DNA of 64,000 bases from positions 11,857,566-11,921,565 of the forward strand of contig CM051458.1 in assembly GCA_028274465.1 (NCBI GenBank). Reading direction: 5' to 3'. A model generated the notes under the pieces. That model saw only the letters and a list, made by a program, of their open reading frames with translations. It was not told the DNA's origin and did not search any database. The position numbers and the translations under genes are program-made. Source of the stretch: Plantago ovata (taxonomy: Eukaryota > Streptophyta > Magnoliopsida > Lamiales > Plantaginaceae). This document shows, piece after piece, positions 22,179-33,500 of the stretch; within the stretch, counting starts at the first letter, position 1; each line of letters begins with the position of its first letter.

Positions 22179-23026
22179 TGTAAGTTTCACTGTTTTCAAG
22201 GGTGTTGACATAGGGATTCACCTATGGGTCAACTCAACCCCTATATTCTGGAAACAGAGCACTAAACCGTCTATTTTAGTTTTACCTATTCTAACATTAA
22301 TGTTTCCACAGCTGTAGTTGTTTTACTTGGGCAGGAAGTTTATTAGAACGTGAGAATTGTCAGATTACAAGAAGGAAGAGACTTATTCAAAGAAGAACTC
22401 AAAAAGGAAATCAAGTTTTGATAGGAAAAGGAGTTCTTGTAGAAGAAGTTTATTCCTAATTGAAGACTGAAGTCTAAACACGTCCAGATTCATTCATACG
22501 TGTTTCCTGATGCAATTCGAACAAGGCATCCACTGCTATATAAGGAGGACATCGATCATTAGAGAGATCACCACACAGAGAGCAAGGCGATCGAGTTTAC
22601 AGAGTTTTATAGTTTTATTGTTTAGTTCGTTGTGTCTTTTACACTAGTTTATATTCGAGACTTCTCTAACAGCGTATTGAAGATAGAATAGATAGAAGGG
22701 TACTCTATATCATCTTATAGGTGACTAGTGTTGTTTTACTACGATAGATATTGAGAGTATACAACGTTGTACGAACAAGATCTTTTCTAGTTGATTTTCT
22801 GCCTTGATTGGGCATCAAGCAAGCTTACAAAAGCTGCTTGAAAAGTTCTTATTTATATTCCGCTGTGCTTTAACTTCTATATATTATCTGTGTTTGTGAA
22901 TCTTCAGGTTGCTGTCAATACCTGTAGAGGTTGACGTAGGTGTTCACTGAACCCCGTAGTCAAACTTGGTTACTGGCTGAGGTAATTTGTATCTAAAGAA
23001 AGTTATATCGATCCTACATTCTTTCA
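22179..23026 (+). repeat. 3' LTR of the Sirevirus-like element
   Basis: 848 bp, starting TGTAAG after the polypurine tract and ending CTACATTCTTTCA. It matches the 5' LTR well from 22204. It is followed by CGCGC, which has no counterpart beside the 5' LTR. Confidence 0.85.
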
Positions 23027-23059
23027 CGCGCTAATTAATTAATTTTCATCAATCTATAT

Positions 23060-23468
23060 TTTATACCATGATGGTTACGGGGATGTTTGATATTGGGTCA
23101 ATAGTAAAGAGGGCAATTACTCAACTCATGAGGGATACAAAGTGCCCAATGTGGTAGAAGGGACAATGGAAGTGGGTTTTTGTGCAAAGAAAATTTGGGG
23201 CAAACTTTTCCCCTGAAAGTTGAATGCCTTCATTTGAAAAGTTATTCAAGACAGAATTCCATTAAAACAGAATTCGGTGAAACAGGGGGGATATTTTTGT
23301 GAGTGAAACGGACTTCTGCACGTTGTAATTGGTGTGAAGGTGAAGAGGAGACTTCGTGGCATACTTTTTAGGAGAGGGTGTGAGTTCTCTAATAAGGTGG
23401 GGAGACAAATGGCCACTTGGTTAAGAATGAAGCACACATTAGCGACCAATCTAAAATGAAAGGACTTC
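23060..23468 (+). pseudogene. Old LINE remnant, left half (RT zinc-binding region)
   Basis: With frameshifts allowed, the translation resembles the zf-RVT region of plant L1 elements: a K/W-rich lead, then LNAFI-K-VIQDRIPLK, a CNWCEGEEETSWH-like block and a helical WRQMATWLRMK-like block. The sequence stops at a 17-bp duplication (23452-23468), beyond which a younger LINE is inserted. It continues at 29110. Confidence 0.65.
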
Positions 23469-24099
23469 GTGATGGATGAACTAGTCCGTGTGCCAACTTT
23501 CGATGAAGTCCGGCATACGGTTTTTGGCATGTGCCCGGACAGTGCTCCCGGTCCGGACGGTTTTGGGGGAAAGTTCTATCATTCGATGTGGCATATTGTG
23601 GGCAATGATGTTTCTAGTGCAATTCGCACTTTCTTCATCCATGGTCATTTCCCCGTGGGTTTAAATGCCAGTTTTGTCACGCTAATTCCCAAGCTTAAGG
23701 ATGCCATTCGTATTGAGGATTTTCGTCCTATAGTCCTTGGCAATTTTTTATATAAGGTGGTCTCAAAATCCTCTCTGACCGGCTGGGCTTGATTCTCTCG
23801 GACTTGCTCTCTTTTCACCAATTTTGTTTTGTGTCGGGTCGTCGTATACATGATTGCATTGCTCTGGCTTCAGAAGGTGTGAATAGCTTGAATTTGCGCC
23901 ATCGGGATGGTAATATTGCTATCAAAGTGGACATCAGGAAAGCCTTTGACACAGTTAACTGGGATTTCTTGTTGGAAGCTTTACGTTGTATGGGTTTCTC
24001 TCCTATCTTTGTGAATTGGGTGCGATTCATTCTTCATTCAGCTCGTCTCTCGGTCCTAGTCAACGGGGCTCCAGAAGGTTATTTCCAATGTTCGCAAGG

Positions 24100-26656
24100 T
24101 GTAACGGTATCGGTTTTTAAAAACAAAATAATTTCTTGAAAGAAAAAATCCAAAATAACTTTAATAGCAACGGTCGGCAATCAATGCCAAAATAAACTTT
24201 GACGCGCACAGCGCTAACAGAAACAAGTAAATATCCAACGATAAACTTAGAATTCAAATGAAACAACGAGTGAAGACAGTAAAGAGTTCATCTTCTTATT
24301 TTGAAATAAATTCCCAAGACACCCCAAACCCTTCTCTCAGTCGCTGGCATCCTATTCGCGAACGTCCTCAGCAGTATCTGGAAGGAAGGAATTTGAAAAC
24401 AAGAGAGTGCGAGATAAAGGATCTCAGTGAGGTTCTAAGTTAAAAACAGAAAGTAAACAATTTTGAAATCAAAATCCTTTACAGAAAAGCAAACAAACAG
24501 AACAGATCACATAATAGAATAACAGAACAGATAAGTTGAAGACCGTTGGTGCAGCCCGCCTTATTGCTCCTACTCCCAGAATGCCCTTATAACTCCCTCT
24601 AGAGGGTGCACAACTCCGGAGAGAAACAGAAACCCCCGTGTACTTTGGGAAACAAAACCTACGACCCTAATAGACCTCAGCGACTTCTGTCTCGCGCCTA
24701 AAAGGGATTAGACTAAGCAATAATCAAGCAAACCCGATAGTCCTCTACTACCCAAGCCTACCTAATTACGACCTAATCGACCGGTCACACAGAATCAGAA
24801 CAGATACGGAACCATAGATACAGATAATCAAACACCGAAAGGTGTTCCTGTAGAAAAGTCAGTCCAAACAGAGTAGCAATAAACACAGAAAGTAAATAGT
24901 CATACTTAGGACTTAGATACTTTTACGCGGAAGCATACAGTAAAACAGTTTATATAGTAATAGGTACAAGTTGTCATATATCCTTCCAGTTTTTCGCAAA
25001 TAAATAAGTTTAGGGGTGAACACTCAACTTAACTTGCGAGCAAAAGATCTCCAACGAGTAGTGAGCTTGCGGGTTATCGAACAACGGGAACCTAAAGAGA
25101 AAATACTAATTACACTTTAGAAGTCGAACGGACGGAAGGAAAAAGGTTGGTAAAGAAGTGGTAAAGACAGGGTTCGAACTCGGAACCTCTAAGTTAGTCA
25201 AACAAGGACCTAACCAACTAGGCTAGCAAGTCAAGTCATTACTAAATTACAAAAACAGAAACTAAGTTGAAACATTTCCAGAAATACTCTTTCGGTTTTC
25301 AGACTCTGGAAATTACCAAAATACCCTCAGTGGTAAATTGCAAAAAGATCCTTTTCAAAATCAAAAAGTACAAATAAGTCCAGAAGTTTTCCAAACGTAC
25401 ATAACAGTCCCCACAGAATAAAAAGGTTTACGAAAAAGTACTCTGTCAGTCAACTACGGTCAAAGTTAAATTGTAAAAAGGTCCTTTAGGTTCTCAAACT
25501 TCCCAAAACAGTCCACAAGGTTCAAACTAATATCACTAAAGTCCAAAACAGTCCTTTTCGAGGTCAACAGAAAACTACGGTCAACATACGAGGTCAACAA
25601 CCAACACAAGTCCAACAACAGTAACAATAATCTAACAAATCCTAAGTCCCGGTTCTCAGTTCGAATCAAAAACATGGCCAGAACGTACAAGGGCAAAACG
25701 GTCCAGGGGCAAAAAGTCCAAAACAAAAACCGAAACAGTAAATCGAAAGAACAAAAAGGGAATCGAGATTACCTTCGATTCGAACGGAAAAGGAATCAAG
25801 AAAGCTGCGAATCAAATCGAAAACAAAGAAAACGGAGTTACAACGAGATTCAATAACAAAATGAATCTATTCGAACCGAAACAGAATCGAATCCACTTAC
25901 CCGAAACGGAAAGGAAATGGATTGAGTTGGACCGAGACGGAACGAATAGAACGGCGAGAGGAGTCAGGACGGACCGGATCGAACAGATCGGCGCGCGGCG
26001 GAGGCGATTCGATCGGCGGAGACGACGCGGCGCGGATCGGGGATCGGGATCGGGCGGAGCCGCAATCGGCACGGCGGCGCGATTTCGAACGGCGGATCGG
26101 AGCGCGGCTCGATCGGACAGGCGGCGCGGCGAAACGGAACCGGCGGCGCGCGTGCGGCAGCTTGCGCGGGCGAGAGCGGGCGGCGCGAAAACGGCCGAAC
26201 GGAACGGAGAGCGGCGAACGGACCTGGACCGACGGACGACCGGAACAGACACGGCGCGGCGAACACGGCGAAGGTGGACCGGAGTACAGCGGCGGTCTGA
26301 TCGGAGAAGACGGAGCAGAACGGCGGCCTCCTCTTCTCTCTTTCTCTCTCTTTTTTTCTTTTCTTTCTTTCTCTATCTCTTTGAACGGCAAGCAAGAATG
26401 AGGAGGGAGGAGTATACTGATTAGGGTTACGGTTTAGGTCTTAAAGGGCCGGTCAACGGGCCTTGACTGGGCTAAAGAATGGGCCAAAAGAGGTCAGAAA
26501 GTCCAGTCTTCCAGCTCGATCCAAACGTAACGAAACGAACTAATTTACGCGAAATTAATTAAATAATTACCGAATAAATAATTTACTTTGATAATTAATT
26601 AACTAAATTAATAATTAAATAATCAATAAATTATTAAAAAAAGACGGGGTGTTACA
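24100..26656 (-). mobile_element. Solo LTR (about 2.6 kb, Gypsy-like), minus strand, TSD CAAGG
   Basis: The ends TGTAAC and GTTACA are exact inverted repeats, and CAAGG is duplicated at 24095-24099 and 26657-26661. The reverse complement matches the parts of 41932-50505 that flank the nested chromovirus, in particular both termini. No internal retrotransposon domain is present, so this is a solo LTR. A GC-rich segment (25940-26300) produces long open frames in all frames and is taken as LTR leader sequence. The family is not identified; length and the TGTAACACCCCG start suggest a large Gypsy LTR. Confidence 0.85.
25167..25232 (-). promoter_or_regulatory. tRNA-like A/B-box segment in the solo LTR
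   Basis: On the minus strand the sequence reads TAGCCTAGTTGGTTAGG, then after about 30 bases GAGTTCGAACC (25171-25181), resembling pol III A and B boxes of a tRNA. A matching segment is at 49358-49420 in the second solo LTR, so it belongs to the LTR family. Confidence 0.5.
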
Positions 26657-29109
26657 CAAGGGGTTCGACAAGGGGATCCTCTATCCCCCTTCTCTTTTGT
26701 GTAGCTGAGGAGGCCTTGAGTTGCTTGCTTTCACAGGCAACAAGTACAGGGACGTTATCTCCTTTATTCATTGGTTGTAATATTATCTTTCCTTCTCATT
26801 TACTTTATGCCAATGACGTTATAATCTTTTGCAGGGCTTCAACTAGCAACTGTCGCACTATTCTGAGCATACTGAATCGTTACAAGGCTTGGTCCGGTCA
26901 ACACTTTAACCCAAACAAGTCTAGAGTTTATTTCAGCCCCTCCATTCCGGTTGCAAGGACTAGAAGGATGAGTCGTATACTAGGCATTTCACCCGGGACC
27001 CTGCCTTTTGTTTATCTCGGGGTCCCTCTCTTCATTGGTGCTCCCCGCTCCAGTTTTTTACAGTCTATTGCTTCTGGCTCGTTTTGCGCGTTGGAAAGGT
27101 TCATCTCTTTCCATGGCTGGGCGAATATGTCTAGTGCAATCGGTGATCCAAGGTGCGTTTCTTCATTCGATGATGATATATAGATGGCCAATCACGTTGC
27201 TTAAGAAGCTTGAGAGTCGAATCCGGAATTTTGTCTTCACTGGTGATATTCTTAAAAGGGGCTCGGTTTGTGTCTCTTGGAAGAGGTGTTGTGTCCCTAA
27301 GTCTGAAGGTGGTCTAGGTCTTCGCTCTTTGGTAGCTGCTAACAAGGCTTTCCTTTCTAGACTTTGTTGGGACATTATTAATCGTAGGGAGCCTTATTTG
27401 GACATCTTTCTTTCTCGGTTTCTCTGTCAAGGGAGACATCGTCGTTATGTCAAATCTACAATCTGGTTTGGGTTTAAAGATTGTCATCCGGCACTTATTC
27501 AGAATTCCAAATGGCTAGTTGGAGCAGACTCACATGTGCTTTTTTGGCTTGATAATTGGTTGGGTTACTGTATTGCGGATAGGGTGGGGATCCCGACTCA
27601 CTTACGGCATCACTTTCAGTTTTCTATTTCTGATTACACCACCAATGGGGTTTGGGATATTCTACCGGAGTTCTGTATGGCTTTCCCGGGCGTGGCTAGA
27701 GACATTGCTAATTACACCTTAGCTCCTCCTCACTCTGATACCCGAATATGGATACCTTCATCACATGGATCTGCTTCTAGTTCTATTTTCTATCAGCACT
27801 TTCGTCCGGAGTTTCCTGTGGTCACTTGGGGCGATTGGATTTGGGCACCTTACATACCACCCTCGTCGCTCTGTCACACTTTGGCGGGCTATTCATGGTA
27901 AATTGCCTACACTGGATCACTTACATCACAATGGCTTCATGGGACCGTCTTTTTGCGTGTTCTGTCGGTCTTCAGGTGAGGATATTGATCATATCTTTGT
28001 GCATTGTTGCTTCATTCAGGATATTTGGCACCGTATTTTGGATATCTTTCATCTCCAGATGCCCTCTATCTATAGCTTGAATGAACTGGTGCTTTTTGCC
28101 ATGTCTCGGACATTCAGCTCCCAGGTTGGCTCCATTTGGCGTCTTGCTTTTGTCACCTTGATTTGGCTAATATGGTCTGCCCGGAACAGGAGGATTTTTG
28201 ATAATGTTCCTTTCTCACGACACTCCATTATTCTCTCTCTGAAGTCCTTGATACGGGAGCAGCAGCATTCTTTGAAAGGTTCTATGTTCAATACTCAGGA
28301 GGATCTTTTTACTCTTCATTCATTGGGTATACGTGGGCGTGCTAGGGGCAGCACCACTATAGTGGAGGTTCAATGGCATTCCCCTATGTGGGGTTGGATT
28401 AAATGCAATACAGACGACAGTGCTATGGGGTCCCCGGGTGATGCTAAAGCTGCGGGAGTTTTTCGTAATCATTTTGGGCATGTCCTTTGCTGTTTTGTCA
28501 CCCATATAGGTTGCGCCTTTGCCTATGAGGCTGAGTTTGTGGCAGCCATGACTGGCGTGGAGTTGGCTTGCCAACAGGGTTGGTATCGTCTTTGGCTTGA
28601 GACGGATTCTACCTACGTGGAGGGCCTTTTTCAGTCTCGTTCCACAACTGTTCCTTGGAAGTTTAGGAATCGATGGCTACGAGTTCTGGATCTCCTTCTT
28701 ACTTTGGAGTTCAAAGTCTCACACATCTACCGTGAAGGGAATGGGGTGGCGGACACTCTTTCTAACTATCACTCGCATGGTGTATGGCTCCATCAGCTCA
28801 ATGTTATTGCTCCTCAGGTTGCCAGAGATATGTCCGGGCAGCCTTACTATAGGATCACGCAGCTTTAACGCTCAGGCACTCTTTTTCTCACCTGTAGGTT
28901 TTTCCCACAGGGTTTTACTATAGGTGGGTTTTAACGAGGCCCGCGGCTGCAACCAGGGATCACTTTCCCTGGGTTTTAATTTTGCTTTGTCATCTTTTTC
29001 ACTTAAGCCGTGTGTGGCTTTTTGTTATTGTTACTACATAAACGTTTTGTACTTTTCAACTTTTTCAATATATGCTTTATTCATTCAAAAAATAAAATGA
29101 AAGGACTTC

Positions 29110-29632
29110 AAGCTCATGATGTCATGGCCGCACCTAGGGAAGTGAAAGAGGAGTGACAAGTGTTTTGGCAAGGAACGATTTGGAATCTATGGCTAGTAAG
29201 GAATGCTCAAGTTTTCAAGGGTGAGAATCTAAGCTAACTCGGGAGTGGTGGAGACAATTAGATTGAATTGTTGGTGACGCGGATAAAAGGGAAGGATTAT
29301 GATTCGTTGGGGTCATGGTTTTTGGAACCACGACTTTATTTGTGCAAGAAGGACTAAGAGGAGCGAGAGAGTGAAGAAGGTGAAGGTGGCCTGTTTTTGT
29401 TCCATTGGGGTGCGATTGTTTGAGTGGCCGTTCCAATGAAGCAAAATTTGGCCTAGAGACATCTTGATCCTTCTAGTACCGTTTACTTCTGTCTTGTTTC
29501 TTCCCCTGTATTGGTGTTACTAGTATGGTCATGGTTGTATGGTTTCTATTTGTCAACTGTGGTGTAGGTACTCATTTTCACTTGTACTCTTGCCCGCGTT
29601 GAACATTACTTACGGTCTCCGTCTTTAAACAA
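29110..29632 (+). pseudogene. Old LINE remnant, right half with A-rich tail
   Basis: It continues the translation of 23060-23468, with a FWQGTIWNLWLVRNAQVFKG-like block typical of the segment after zf-RVT in plant LINEs. It runs through a 3' UTR to a tail AAACAAAAAAATAG near 29632. Confidence 0.6.
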
Positions 29633-30264
29633 AAAAATAGCCATTTAAACAAAACATAACAACTTAGAGCAATTCTTATAGAGGCTCTTTTGGTGCTTAA
29701 TTGAGGTTTAAAGTCTCAATTAGGCCCAAAAATACCTTCAATAAAATCTTTTTTGGTACTACTATTAGTATTTAGTAGCCATCAATTAAGTCCCAAATCA
29801 TATAAAAATAATTGTTGAATTACATTTTTGTAATAGAAAATGTAATAATAGAGTAATTAACATGTGGCACACCGCACCTGAGATCTACGAAGAAGCATCA
29901 ATTAAGTCCAAATTATTGGAATCTTCAATTTAAGGATTTTTTTTTATTTATATTTTTAAAGTATCAATTAATCCCCAAACCATGCTATTAATTCACCTAG
30001 TGTTACATAGCGGAGGTGCTGAGTTGAACATCGGATTGGATTTGCCGGCTATAATATCATTGGTCACTTTCAGAATATGCTAGAGTCACTCTCAGTGTTA
30101 TAATCTATAATATCATGTTGTAATTAATACAGTATACTACTATTTTCCTAAAAGTCCAAGGTTGAAAATGATCAACAAAGTCATTGATCAGCTAAAATTA
30201 AACAATTACAACAACAAATCATTAAGGTAACAGCTGTTTGATAAAAATGATATTATATTCTACT
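29633..30264. other. AT-rich intergenic sequence
   Basis: No gene, LTR or tandem repeat recognised. The base before 30265 belongs to the CTACT duplication (30260-30264) of the next element. Confidence 0.6.
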
Positions 30265-30494
30265 TGTTATAAATATGATGAATGCCATGAGTTCATGACT
30301 TTTCTTATACTTTATTTATGTACTTTAGTTATTATTATCATTATGTAAAGTGAGAGTTACAAACTCACTTAGTTATGGAGAGACCCTACAAATAGGGCTT
30401 CAACTTGTACCTTAATACACACTAGAAATACAATGACATTCTCCCCTCTCTTCTAACTCTTTTATTCTTGCAAGAAATCTATTATCTTATGAAA
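30265..30494 (+). repeat. 5' LTR of the decayed short-LTR element
   Basis: 230 bp, nearly identical to 35990-36219 with a few substitutions. It includes a promoter-like TATAAATAG relative (CTACAAATAGGG at 30388-30399). It ends GAAA instead of CA. Confidence 0.9.
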
Positions 30495-30509
30495 CGTTAT
30501 CAGCACGAC

Positions 30510-33500
30510 TCTTCCAATACTGAGTTTCCATCACTCACGAGCCTGAGTTTCATACTCTTTCGAACTCCATGGTTGTTCTTCATCAGCCATACGTCTCTTT
30601 TACACCCAAAAGATCTCATCGTTATAAATTATGTAACCATAATTATCCCTTGCGGCTTCCATGGCCATGCATCCATGTTAAGTTTTCTGTTATGCCCCGA
30701 AACCTTGTCAAACGACGTCTTATATGACACCATCTTTGTTTCGTTGAGATGCCTGTGAGGTGTAGATCAGTCTTGTGTAAGCGTCGAGTGCTAAGTCACT
30801 TCCGTGTTCTGCCTATATTGCGTAATCTCATGGGAACTGATTAAAAAAAAAAATGAAGGAGATAATTGCACTGGAATTGAAGCCCCAAGTGAAGAGAAAG
30901 GGTTCCCGAGCAAGTAAAGTATATTATATTTTATTGTTTAGCACTTTGTTGTATGCTCATAAAATTGATTAGTTTCGGAATTATTTTTTTTTTTTTTTTT
31001 TGTTCGTTTCATATATACTGCTAATTATATGTTTCCAACTAATCAATGCATTTACCTTGTTCAATTGGTGACAAAAATGATGAAACAAGAAAGAAAACAA
31101 AGGGAGGCATGGAGGCAAGCATAAGATTGATCAACACCGCTACCATGTGCAAATTAATTCCACCAACTCGTATGAGTTTATCTCTATCTTAATTATCTAT
31201 TCAAATTTATCAAATCCAATTTTATATATTTATTTGTATTACACTACTACTGTTAATTCACTATGATTTTTGTGGCATATGATAACGACGCGAGCAAGCC
31301 AGCCCCATCCTCTACCGATATTATCGGACCATATATCAATCACGAATCTAGACTGCATGGACTCTTGCTCTCTCGTTGATGACCAAAGCCTCAATATGCC
31401 TGACGACATAATTTGGTAGCGGACCGGTCGCATAGTGATGGTGGTGGACAACAAGCAATGAATATGAGTTAAGTGTGAATTTACCCCTTCATCTTTATTA
31501 TCTTTGATCATTATATGATGCAATAAAATTGGAAATCAAGTAATCTTGTCTTTACTTAAAGTAGTAGCAGTAGTATGGAGTATCCTATTTCTGCTAATAT
31601 TTCCAAGCTTTATAATTTGTCAAATTGTCTAAGTTAATGTAGCTAGTTTGTATCGCTGTCATACCATATTAATTGAAGTCTCCCAGAAGGTAATTAACTA
31701 TATTAACCGTTGTATTTTGTATTGATAAATGGTTTAGGAATATGGAGGCCTTATACTTGTTTTTACTTGCATGTGTTCTCCCTTGCTGTAAATTTGATTT
31801 AACTAAAGATCTCATATATTGGCAGGAGACTTTGATCATGTTAATAACTTGCACTCTTTCATGGTACCGGGAATATTGCGTTTGATCTTAAATTATAACC
31901 TCGGTTGCTTTCTTCTGTCTTAGAGGTTGTACATTTAACATGTATGGCCTATGAATATATGATGTGATACTTTATCCGTGAATGTTTATTGGTGTGGTGT
32001 TGAGATCGTATGAGTACGTTATTGTTCTTGTTAATTTTGGGTTGATGATATTGATATGTTTGAGTTTTCTCCTTTATCACAGAATACCCTTTATCAAACT
32101 CTCCACAAATTAGCCCCTTCCGTTAATCATCCGATCTAAAATTATTGATCTTGATTATTTGATCGTTATTAATATGAGATATTGTTATGATTTTGTAAAA
32201 ATAGAACTACTAATTCCTTTCTTATAGGGCTAGGTGGTATTGTATATCCTTATGGCCGAATAACTCCGAGGACATGCGGTACTTAAATTAAAATATCGAT
32301 CATGCTCCCTCAAATTAATTAGGTCCTTGGCCTTGTCTTCACTTTACAATGAACTCTCTCGGAAGGTAAGTACGTTTACTTATTGAGTAAATTTATGGAT
32401 GTACATACATGATAAATCAATCATCCAACGAGTTAATATTTCTAAAATATTATATAATAAGTTATTACCTAGTAAAGGTGACAGTGCTACGGGAGACATA
32501 TATATATATGAAAGCCATCTTGATGGAGAAGCATATCAAAATATATCTCATCAACTTGAAGTTGAGAGTTTATTAAAGAACAATTTTTGTTCCTAGTACA
32601 TCGAAATATTCAAAAGCTTCTCGATATGCATCATTTGAAAATTTTGTATTTTGGCAATACATGAAATTCCACTTGAAGTGGATGGGCTCTGTATCTTTAA
32701 TCCCCTTATGGCCATAGCAAATGAAATACTATGTATAAAAATCATTTCTCCTTGATGTAATTGGAGATACTTGATGAGAGCTGCAAGATACAATCATTGG
32801 CACTATATAAATTTTGTCCATTTCTCGAAATACAACATCAAATAAATATAGCACCTGGAGTTGCTATGGCATATGAATGTGAAAAAGATATCATTTGGAT
32901 ACAAATCATATTTCTCCAATCCTTGAAGTGATTAGTTACATAAACCATAAAGGGGTTTGTAAGATATACAATTGATATAAATTTTGTATACAACACCTAA
33001 AAGTTGCTATGATATATCGATGTAAAGATTTGTATCTCTGGAGCTAATAGCCCAGCTTATGCCAAGTTGATTCGACAAATCACATTCTTGAAGTGACTGA
33101 AAATACATTACGAATGGTTGTGACTTGTGATCATTGAAAAGATTAGAACACCAACCATCATTGACCAGTTGGCTGATATGTACTTATGTACATCAAAAAA
33201 TTTAAGTGTACCTCATGTACGATTTCTTTTCAAAATCGAGGCATCTAAATTGCTCATTAGAGTTTTATGTCAATAACCATGATTACTATTAGATCCCAAA
33301 AGAAATTGGCTCTACATATCACTATACTTGTATTGCAAAAGCATGAAATATGACATTATGACAAGATAGATAAATCTCACCAACCTGAAGTTGGGAGAAG
33401 TATATGATATTATTACTTATTGCAATGCAATAGAGATCAATTACTGGCTATTGAAAGATTGATTATTTTATTATCAAGAATGATACATAATATATTTGAA

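Larger units (their letters stand above)
79..23026 (+). mobile_element. Sirevirus-like Copia LTR retrotransposon, interrupted
   Basis: The element is bounded by two related LTRs (about 79-929 and 22179-23026). It has a PBS next to the 5' LTR and a polypurine tract before the 3' LTR. Order is gag (with two CCHC knuckles), protease, integrase, RT, RNase H, then an extra env-like ORF. That order, the extra ORF after pol and the second knuckle of type C-x2-C-x4-H-x4-C point to the Sirevirus lineage. Three later insertions (1263-4980, 5629-13533, 17442-18687) account for about 12.9 kb, leaving a native element of about 10 kb, a usual Sirevirus size. Coding regions contain several stops and frameshifts, so this copy is dead. 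The exact 5' LTR start is unsure: homology to the 3' LTR is clear from 107 and weaker from 79. Confidence 0.85.
23472..28868 (+). pseudogene. LINE reverse transcriptase and RNase H (interrupted)
   Basis: RT fingers and palm lie at 23472-24099 (APGPDGFGGKF, LIPKLKDA, VDIRKAFDTVNW). The frame continues after the solo LTR at 26662 with VRQGDPLSPLLF. The catalytic motif at about 26810-26822 reads YAND where Y/FADD is expected, so one catalytic Asp is lost. A zf-RVT domain follows (27200-28080). A plant-type C-terminal RNase H (RVT_3, 28395-28790) shows KCNTDDS, the AEFVAAMTG-E segment, LETDS and YREGNGVADTL; it ends at 28866-28868. Frameshifts occur near 23770, 27180 and 27880. The 3' UTR (28869-29079) has no further ORF. 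Confidence 0.85.
23469..29092 (+). mobile_element. 5'-truncated L1-type LINE with 17-bp TSD
   Basis: TAAAATGAAAGGACTTC occurs at 23452-23468 and again at 29093-29109, flanking the element exactly. The left end starts inside the RT domain, as expected of incomplete target-primed reverse transcription. The right end has a short A-rich tail (TTCATTCAAAAAA, 29080-29092). Without the solo LTR it carries, the element is about 3.1 kb. It inserted into an older LINE remnant. Confidence 0.9.

Noticed and set aside
25861..26424. Long Arg-rich open frames on both strands in a GC-rich block
   Set aside because: All frames are open because of composition, and the block lies inside a solo LTR with a homologous GC-rich block at 48290-48540; no domain is visible.
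30468..30758. 96-codon ORF at the 5' LTR edge
   Set aside because: It starts inside the LTR and crosses the primer site; no similarity to gag visible.
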